Positions 15,031 through 19,043 of a stretch of 19,043 nucleotides of DNA are shown here, in pieces. The first letter of the stretch is position 1, and each line of letters begins with the position of its first letter. The DNA lies in the NCBI GenBank assembly GCA_902495325.1, contig CABUWK010000044.1, positions 1 through 19,043 of the forward strand, in the 5' to 3' direction. Both the position numbers and the translations under genes were made by a program. This DNA is from an uncultured Acidiphilium sp. GTDB taxonomy: Bacteria > Bacillota > Clostridia > Christensenellales > Borkfalkiaceae. The notes under the pieces were generated by a model. It worked only from the letters and a program-made list of their open reading frames with translations. It was not told the DNA's origin and did no database searches.

Positions 15031-15195
15031 TCACGTTGCGGCGGACGTGCGCGTGCGCCCGTTTGTGCTTCCGAAACCACAATTCGTGCCGGATACGGAA
15101 AGCAGGGCGAGAAGAAGCAACAGCTGCGTCATCGAAATGCCGCCGTTTAAATAAAAGACAAACAATAAGCCGATCAGTACGATATCGTCGTTCAT
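15031..15195 (-). CDS. Very small hydrophobic protein
   Basis: A 54-residue frame beginning MNDDIVLIGLLFVFYLNGG, with two hydrophobic segments (about 5-16 and 23-36) and a small polar tail containing one Cys (GTNCGFGSTNGRTRTSAAT). The start at 15195 is chosen because GGAGGGA lies eight to nine bases upstream on the minus strand. The hydrophobic N-terminus and the ribosome site support a real small membrane protein rather than a chance frame. It is divergent from the ArsR regulator at 15357, which could control it. No function can be given. A chance frame cannot be excluded. Confidence 0.5.
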   Translation of the reverse strand: MNDDIVLIGLLFVFYLNGGISMTQLLLLLALLSVSGTNCGFGSTNGRTRTSAAT

Positions 15196-15269
15196 CGCGA
15201 AATCCCTCCGAAAAGACAAATTTCTCTTCATTTCCAATTTATGCGACAATTTTTCCCCGTATGCACGTA

Positions 15270-15298
15270 TTGACATATTTCCGCATGTGCGATACAAT
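15270..15298 (+). promoter_or_regulatory. Promoter of the ArsR-family gene
   Basis: TTGACA (15270-15275) and TACAAT (15293-15298) are separated by 17 bases. The spacer holds ACAT-N8-ATGT, a modest dyad that could be the operator of the ArsR protein itself. Confidence 0.82.
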
Positions 15299-15356
15299 AG
15301 AAGCGTGGGGCGGATCCGACGTTTTTGCGGCGGTGTTGCCGCCCGAGGGGGAAATT

Positions 15357-15698
15357 ATGGAAAACGAAACGTTGCTTGTAAACGACAAGACAAGGGGGAT
15401 CATCGAAAACTATGTGCCGAAGGAAGATATCCTCGACGATCTCGTCGGCTTTTTCTCGCTTTTTGCGGACAAAACGCGGCTCAGAATTTTATCCGCTCTC
15501 GTTTTGAGCGAACTTTGCGTTACGGATATTTCCGTCGTGCTGGGGATCAACCAGACGACCGTCAGCCATCAGCTCCGGCTTTTGAGAAGCTACGGCGCGG
15601 TTTTGTGCCGCAGGGAAGGGAAGATCGTCTATTATTCCCTGCGCGAAAGTTCCATGGGCGATATCCTTCTGAAGGGGCTGGAATATCTGAGCCACTGA
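15357..15698 (+). CDS. ArsR/SmtB-family transcriptional regulator
   Basis: A 113-residue winged-helix regulator of the ArsR/SmtB family. The order is a short N-terminal helix region, FFSLFADKTRLRILSAL, then the recognition helix-turn-helix ELCVTDISVVLGINQTTVSH followed by QLRLLRSYGAV, and the wing CRREGKIVYYSL. The α3 metal motif of arsenic sensors (ELCVCDL) is here ELCVTDI, so the Cys pair is missing and the ligand is probably not As(III). The ATG at 15357 has GAGGGGGAA upstream and lies about 50 bases after the predicted transcription start. No transporter or redox gene follows. The only close candidate target is the divergent small hydrophobic gene at 15031-15195, so autoregulation or a distant target is likely. 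Confidence 0.93.
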   Translation: MENETLLVNDKTRGIIENYVPKEDILDDLVGFFSLFADKTRLRILSALVLSELCVTDISVVLGINQTTVSHQLRLLRSYGAVLCRREGKIVYYSLRESSMGDILLKGLEYLSH

Positions 15699-15793
15699 AT
15701 GCCTTCGTGAAATGCCCGGTTTCCGGCGCAGATTTCCGGAGCGTTCGTCTTCCGGCTCGGTTCTGCGGAAAATCCGGTTGCGGGCGAAAAAGG

Positions 15794-16495
15794 TTACGGC
15801 TCGAGAAAAAGTGCGGTCTCTTCGTCTGTCAGAGGGCGCCATTCGCCTTCTTTTAAGGAAGGATCAAGGGGGATCCCCGCAAAAGAGATCCTCTTTAAAA
15901 ACACGATTTTATTGCCGCGGGCGGCGAACATTCTTTTGATTTCGTGATATTTGCCTTCCGTCAGCGCGATCACGCCGGAATTGTCGCCCGTCCGTGCGAT
16001 GCGGCAGGGCTTTGTCACGTAACCGTCCGCAAGGGCGATGCCCCGTTCGATGGCAAGCGCGTCTTCTTCCGTAAAGGGGTCGGCAAGAGAAAACCCGTAT
16101 TCTTTTTCCACGTGGCTTTTCGGCGCGAGCGCGCGGTGCGCGGCTTGTCCGTCGTTCGTTAAAAGTATGAAGCCGAGCGTGTCTTTATCCAGCCTTCCGC
16201 AGGGGAAAAGATCGAATTTTTTATACTCTTCGGGCAGGAGATCGAGCACGGTTTTATCCGCTTTGTCTTCCGTCGCGCTGACCACGCCGCGGGGCTTGTT
16301 CAGCATGAGATAGAGGTAGGGGCGGTAAAGAATCTGCTTTCCGTCGAGAAAGATCTCGTCTTTTTCCGGATCGATTTTTGCATCCGGCTTTTTTATCGTT
16401 ACGCCGTTTACGGCGGCTTTTCCTTTTCTGATACGATCCGTGCATTCCCTGCGCGAAAGCGCGGTCACGGTTGAAAAAAATTTATCCAGTCTCAT
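15794..16495 (-). CDS. rsuA: RsuA-type 16S rRNA pseudouridine synthase
   Basis: A 233-residue pseudouridine synthase of the RsuA family, which modifies a uridine in 16S rRNA. An N-terminal S4 RNA-binding domain (MRLDKFFSTVTALSRRECTD..., about 1-60) is followed by the catalytic domain. It shows YLMLNKPRGVVSAT, CGRLDKDTLG with the catalytic Asp, HVEKEYG, VTKPCRI and EGKYHEIKRMFAARGNKIVF. The end, GEWRPLTDEE, matches E. coli RsuA, and the length fits RsuA better than the longer RluB. The start at 16495 aligns with MRLDKF of the family. A longer frame from TTG at 16531 would use the −35 box as codons. The predicted transcription start falls on or next to this ATG, so the mRNA appears leaderless. 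It converges with the ArsR gene; no clear terminator lies between. Confidence 0.94.
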   Translation of the reverse strand: MRLDKFFSTVTALSRRECTDRIRKGKAAVNGVTIKKPDAKIDPEKDEIFLDGKQILYRPYLYLMLNKPRGVVSATEDKADKTVLDLLPEEYKKFDLFPCGRLDKDTLGFILLTNDGQAAHRALAPKSHVEKEYGFSLADPFTEEDALAIERGIALADGYVTKPCRIARTGDNSGVIALTEGKYHEIKRMFAARGNKIVFLKRISFAGIPLDPSLKEGEWRPLTDEETALFLEP

Positions 16496-16502
16496 ATCGT
16501 TT

Positions 16503-16531
16503 ATCTTAGCACAAATTCGTTTTTCTGTCAA
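16503..16531 (-). promoter_or_regulatory. Promoter of rsuA, giving a leaderless mRNA
   Basis: On the minus strand TTGACA (16531-16526) and TAAGAT (16508-16503) are 17 bases apart. Only seven bases (AAACGAT) separate the −10 box from the ATG, so transcription should start at or beside the A of ATG. No Shine-Dalgarno sequence is present. Confidence 0.78.
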
Positions 16532-16596
16532 AGAAAAGGGGCGCCCGGCGGCAAAACCACAGGGAAAAGGATAAAATTCCGTCGCGCCCGTCCGAA

Positions 16597-17009
16597 TGTA
16601 GGTTTGTCAAACATATGAGACAGATTTTGAAAAGAAATTAATTATATACAAGTCCACGGTTTAAATAGTCTGAAACGTATTGTTTAGGGGATTTCCAAGC
16701 AAGGTGACGCATAAGAAAAGAATTGTAACGTTTCAGATGTACGGCAAGTTACTTGGAAAAGTCGTCAAAGGAGTAGAATTTGTGCGTAGCATAGAAGTAT
16801 TTGTTATCTTTTCTGTGCGACTGCTCGATTTTGCCGTCATGTCTCGGCGTAAACGGACGGATTAGTTTGTATCTAATTTCTAACTCTTTGAGGCGAGCAT
16901 CAAAGAACGAAAATCTGCCCTTTTTACGCTCGTCGAACGATTTAATAAATTCTGAGCCGTTGTCCGTCTGAACACATTCTGTTTTGAAAGGAAATACTTT
17001 ACAAAATGT
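16597..17009 (-). mobile_element. Remnant of an insertion sequence
   Basis: An insertion-sequence fragment consisting of the end of an integrase-type transposase and its flank. The outer end at 16597-16622 begins TGTAGGTTTGTCAAAC and closes ATGAGACA, which may be the terminal repeat. The other half of the element is missing: homology stops near 17009 and the strong promoter at 17034 follows. Base composition here is visibly richer in A+T than the housekeeping genes around it. Confidence 0.62.
16638..17009 (-). pseudogene. Transposase C-terminal fragment (rve/DDE integrase core)
   Basis: Read on the minus strand in one frame from about 17009, the fragment gives FCKVFPFKTECVQTDNGSEF, the second catalytic Asp region of rve-type transposases (IS3/IS481-like). 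It continues through ELEIRYKLIRPFTPRHDGKI and EQSHRKDNKYFYATHKFYSF, with the third acidic catalytic residue in the GKIEQSHRKDN segment. A TAA (16749-16751) interrupts it after FDDFSK, and the frame then resumes LAVHLKRYNSFLMRHLAWKS up to the natural-looking stop at 16638. The N-terminal DNA-binding part and the first catalytic Asp are absent. About 124 codons remain, so it cannot encode an active enzyme. Confidence 0.82.
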
Positions 17010-17033
17010 CTCTTATTCCGGATAATAAGGATA

Positions 17034-17062
17034 TTGACAAAGCACATATTGCATGTTATAAT
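17034..17062 (+). promoter_or_regulatory. Consensus promoter of the AT-rich membrane-protein gene
   Basis: TTGACA (17034-17039) and TATAAT (17057-17062) at 17-base spacing are a perfect match. The start would be near 17069, leaving a leader of about 130 bases before the ATG at 17199. Confidence 0.83.
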
Positions 17063-17198
17063 ATTAAAAACGAAGTATATTGTAAAACAGGCTGGTTTGG
17101 GTGGATTATCACAAATAGCAAGCGATACAGCCGGTACGGTTGTAAACACCGTTTTCGATATCCTTACTTCGATTATTCCTTGATGGGGGTGAGCAACT

Positions 17199-17786
17199 AT
17201 GTTCGATAAAATATCAAGTAAGAGTCTGAAGCGAGTATTGGCTTTAAAATACATAGTGCAATTATTGGGTGTGCCGTTCGTAATGGGTGTGAGTGTTTTA
17301 ATTATTATTGTTATCGCTGAGATCTTTATCTCAGGATTTTACAATGCGATTAAAGTGTTTTTTGTTGAAAAAGTTCATCTATTCGGTAATTTATATATTC
17401 CTTTATGGCTTTTTGCTGTTTTATCTATTGGAGCAGTCACTTTTCCTACAAATATTCTATCGATATTGCCGTTTTGCAAACTGATTTTAGACTGTATTAT
17501 GCAAGATAGCGAAATAACAACAGAAATGGAACTGTCAAACGAGTTACCTGCTTATGAATTGCTATCCTTCAGAAACTCCAAAAAATTTTTGTGCGATACT
17601 TTTTCACGTAAGAGGAATGTGGAACTGTTTATTTACGATGAAAACAAAACGAAATACCGCATCTTTTGGAATGAAAGCTATGGTAGCTATGAAAAAGCCG
17701 AACAAATTATTTGCGATGGAAAAAGGTTAAAGATATCGTATTTTAAACGATCTAAAATTATTTTTCGTTGTGAATTGATAGAGTAG
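17199..17786 (+). CDS. Orphan membrane protein, probably acquired
   Basis: A 195-residue protein with two long hydrophobic regions (about 18-55 and 66-97), each able to hold one or two helices. A C-terminal cytosolic part (about 105-195) is rich in Lys, Glu and aromatic residues (KRNVELFIYDENKTKYRIFW, ISYFKRSKIIFRCELIE). I recognise no family. GGGGGTG precedes the ATG. A+T-rich codons (ATT, TTT, AAT, AAA) contrast with the GC-rich codons of the genes around it, and it lies against an insertion-sequence remnant, so lateral origin is likely. It has its own consensus promoter. A transposon cargo gene or a phage or defence-related protein is possible; none can be supported. Confidence 0.72.
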   Translation: MFDKISSKSLKRVLALKYIVQLLGVPFVMGVSVLIIIVIAEIFISGFYNAIKVFFVEKVHLFGNLYIPLWLFAVLSIGAVTFPTNILSILPFCKLILDCIMQDSEITTEMELSNELPAYELLSFRNSKKFLCDTFSRKRNVELFIYDENKTKYRIFWNESYGSYEKAEQIICDGKRLKISYFKRSKIIFRCELIE

Positions 17787-17961
17787 TGTAAATAACAACA
17801 TAATGGGACTGCCGCTTGGGAATGCTAAGCATAGCGATAGGTTTTCCTTTAAAGTATCCGGTTAGCGCTTAAACTTTTATATAAAGGCTATCTTTTTTAT
17901 TGCTTTTGTCTCGTATGTATTGTAATCCTACATAAAATTACGTAGCGCCCGCATGAAGGGC
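17787..17961. other. AT-rich intergenic stretch
   Basis: No gene was seen between the orphan membrane protein and the promoter at 17962. A short GCCC/GGGC hairpin (about 17947-17961) followed by TTGCCTTTTT may terminate transcription from the left. GTAAT/ATTAC and CTAC/GTAG complements near 17921-17946 make small further hairpins. Confidence 0.4.
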
Positions 17962-17990
17962 TTGCCTTTTTCTTCGTTTTCGGGTATAAT
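17962..17990 (+). promoter_or_regulatory. Promoter of the pentapeptide-repeat gene
   Basis: TTGCCT (17962-17967) and TATAAT (17985-17990) are 17 bases apart. The predicted leader is about 65 bases. Confidence 0.78.
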
Positions 17991-18062
17991 AATGAAGAAT
18001 CGTCGGAGAGGCGGACAGCCCGGTTTTCCGTCGGCTGAAATCCGGGAACCGAGGAACGTGAA

Positions 18063-18710
18063 ATGACGGAAAAGCAAAACGCGCGCATAAAAATTCTGCA
18101 ACCCGTTTTCGATGTTCCGCCCGAAGACAAAGAGGAGATCGTCTGCGGCGAAGATGAGGAGACAGCCGGCAGATTCCGTTCGGTTTCGTTTGCGACGGAA
18201 AATTTTGAAAGGGAGCGTTTCGATGGCTGCGTCTTCGAAAAGTGCGATTTCAGCGAAGGCGGTTTCCGCCATTGCTTTTTCGATAACATTGTTTTCGACG
18301 GGTGCGATCTTTCGAACGTTTCGTTTGCCGATTGCGCGTTCAGCCGCGTGAGGTTTGAAGAGTGCAAAGCGGTAGGCGTTTCTTTCGACCGCGCCGCGAT
18401 CAGGGATGTGTCTTTTTCGGCGTGTAATCTGTCTTTCTCCTCTCTTTTCGAAAGCAAGGCGCAAAGTTTGCTGTTTGATAAATGCAGGATGGAGCAGTTT
18501 TCCTTTTACCGGACAAAACAAAAACAGCTTTTCTTCCGCGAAGACGAGCTGTTTTCGATCGAGGTGAACGGAACAAGCCTGAAAGGATGCGACATTTCCG
18601 ATTGCGTTTTCACAGGCGCTTCCTTTACGGGAGACGAATTCCGCGGGTGCGAAGTTTCTTTTGAACAGGCGGTCACGCTGTCGAAAATACTCGGTATTAT
18701 AATTAAGTAA
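18063..18710 (+). CDS. Pentapeptide-repeat protein, Qnr-like in size and layout
   Basis: A 215-residue protein made largely of pentapeptide repeats that form a right-handed quadrilateral β-helix. From about residue 40 the repeats run nearly unbroken (VSFAT-ENFER-ERFDG-CVFEK-CDFSE-GGFRH-CFFDN-IVFDG-CDLSN-VSFAD), with Phe or Leu at the centre of each and many Cys and Asp at the corners. They are interrupted near 150-165 and resume up to about 200. The C-terminal helix (FEQAVTLSKILGIIIK) resembles the dimerisation tail of Qnr/MfpA proteins, which mimic DNA and protect gyrase; length is also Qnr-like. A gyrase role is inference. GAGGAACGTGAA precedes the ATG. It has its own promoter and a hairpin that includes its stop codon. 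Confidence 0.85.
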   Translation: MTEKQNARIKILQPVFDVPPEDKEEIVCGEDEETAGRFRSVSFATENFERERFDGCVFEKCDFSEGGFRHCFFDNIVFDGCDLSNVSFADCAFSRVRFEECKAVGVSFDRAAIRDVSFSACNLSFSSLFESKAQSLLFDKCRMEQFSFYRTKQKQLFFREDELFSIEVNGTSLKGCDISDCVFTGASFTGDEFRGCEVSFEQAVTLSKILGIIIK

Positions 18711-18747
18711 AAATACGCAAGCGCGAAGCATTTGCAGGTATTTTTAC
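18707..18747 (+). terminator. Hairpin overlapping the stop codon of the pentapeptide gene
   Basis: GTAAAAATAC (18707-18716, containing the TAA stop) pairs perfectly with GTATTTTTAC (18738-18747), with further GCAA/TTGC pairs inside. It can act as a terminator, since the right arm carries TTTTT. Confidence 0.65.
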
Positions 18748-18848
18748 GCCATATTTTAACGGAAAAACGGCGGTTTGGCGAAGACAAAGCGCGTGGCAAT
18801 GACAGTTGCCGAAAAAATACTATTTTGTCTCGTTTCAATGTTATAATA
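18731..18848. repeat. ~135-bp dispersed repeat, copy 1
   Basis: The copy shares long blocks with the second at 18865, including GGTTTGGCGAAGACAAAGCG-type sequence, GACAGTTGCCGA and TATTTTGTCTCGTTTCAATG. GGCAA/TTGCC (18795-18799 with 18806-18810) makes a hairpin nested in outer GACAAA/TTTGTC arms. No stable protein is indicated. Confidence 0.78.
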
Positions 18849-18864
18849 TAAGCGAGAAAACTTG

Positions 18865-18982
18865 CTTGCAAGGGTTTTGGAGCGCCATATTTCAACGGAA
18901 ACGGCGATTTGGCGAAGACAAAGCGCATGGCAACGACAGTTGCCGACAAAATTCTATTTTGTCTCGTTTCAATGTTATTATA
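18865..18982. repeat. ~135-bp dispersed repeat, copy 2
   Basis: A second copy in direct orientation, about 134-136 bases after the first. The differences are scattered substitutions and short indels, and several keep the GGCAA/TTGCC hairpin. A 16-base spacer containing GCGAGAAAACTTGC lies between the copies. This suggests a structured, array-forming non-coding element. Confidence 0.78.
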
Positions 18983-19043
18983 AAACAGAGCTGAAAGATA
19001 AAACAGAGCTGAAAGATAAAACAGAGCTGAAAGATAAAACAGA
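18980..19043. repeat. 18-bp tandem repeat running off the window
   Basis: The unit ACAGAGCTGAAAGATAAA is repeated without a mismatch about 3.5 times from 18980 to the window end and probably continues. It begins exactly where repeat copy 2 ends. The unit is a multiple of three and is open in one frame (Thr-Glu-Leu-Lys-Asp-Lys), but no start codon or ribosome site precedes it here. Confidence 0.93.

Noticed and set aside
16602..16612. A second GTTTGTCAAAC palindrome like that at the radical SAM promoter
   Set aside because: It lies at the end of the insertion-sequence remnant, has no promoter around it, and lacks the flanking AAAT-GTTT half needed for a DinR-like box.
17006..17209. A 67-codon plus-strand frame before the orphan membrane gene
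   Set aside because: It begins inside the transposase remnant, runs across the consensus promoter and overlaps the ATG at 17199. It has no ribosome site.
18806..18994. A 62-codon frame through the dispersed repeats
   Set aside because: The frame exists only because the repeat unit happens to be open. It has no ribosome site and the sequence is better explained as a non-coding repeat.
1..19043. CRISPR array, tRNA or rRNA genes
   Set aside because: No regularly spaced short repeats with unique spacers were found; the right-end repeats are contiguous or too long. No rRNA-like or cloverleaf sequence was recognised.

Overview
The window looks like chromosomal DNA of an anaerobic, Clostridia-type Firmicute of medium GC, probably an uncultured gut lineage. 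The basis is strong AGGAGG-type ribosome sites, textbook TTGACA-N17-TATAAT promoters, DinR-like operators, and families common in Clostridia: a DUF3343 Se/S-carrier-like protein, a TIGR01977-type cysteine desulfurase, the rSAM/DUF4130 DNA-repair pair, and small YwaF-type membrane proteins. The taxonomic placement is inference. No rRNA, tRNA or CRISPR array was seen.

Layout. 1-800: a terminator, then a YgjP-type metallopeptidase. 887-1669: a YwaF-like membrane protein, followed by a terminator. 1887-3328: a promoter, a small two-helix membrane protein, a membrane protein reduced to its two ends, and a TetR regulator with a frameshift in a C5T5 run, closed by a terminator. 3357-4070: two divergent small genes of unknown function. 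4150-5737: a cysteine desulfurase divergent from the DUF3343 protein. 5873-8364: endonuclease III (nth), the ribosome-assembly GTPase Obg and the CRM protein YhbY. 8385-10544: a minus-strand operon of a DNA-repair radical SAM protein and its DUF4130 partner, with two LexA/DinR-like boxes around a strong promoter. 10661-11191: a ferritin-like diiron protein. 11291-14774: a strong promoter, a structured leader of about 148 nt and a very large hybrid sensor kinase whose frame is broken by one in-frame TAA. 14795-15698: a MITE-like repeat, a tiny hydrophobic protein and an ArsR regulator. 15794-16495: rsuA, apparently leaderless. 16597-17786: an AT-rich accessory patch with a transposase remnant and an orphan membrane protein. 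17962-18747: a Qnr-like pentapeptide-repeat protein. 18731-19043: two copies of a ~135-bp repeat and an 18-bp tandem repeat that runs off the window.

How the parts relate. The central block is housekeeping: base-excision repair, ribosome assembly, rRNA modification and sulfur transfer. Around it are genes that appear to be decaying or were recently acquired: the membrane/TetR pair, the kinase with the stop codon, and the transposase remnant. The features most worth following up are the SOS-like control region at 10480-10544, the structured leader and nonsense codon of the kinase, the leaderless rsuA promoter, and the repeats at the right end. I did not find a clearly new multi-gene defence or metabolic system.
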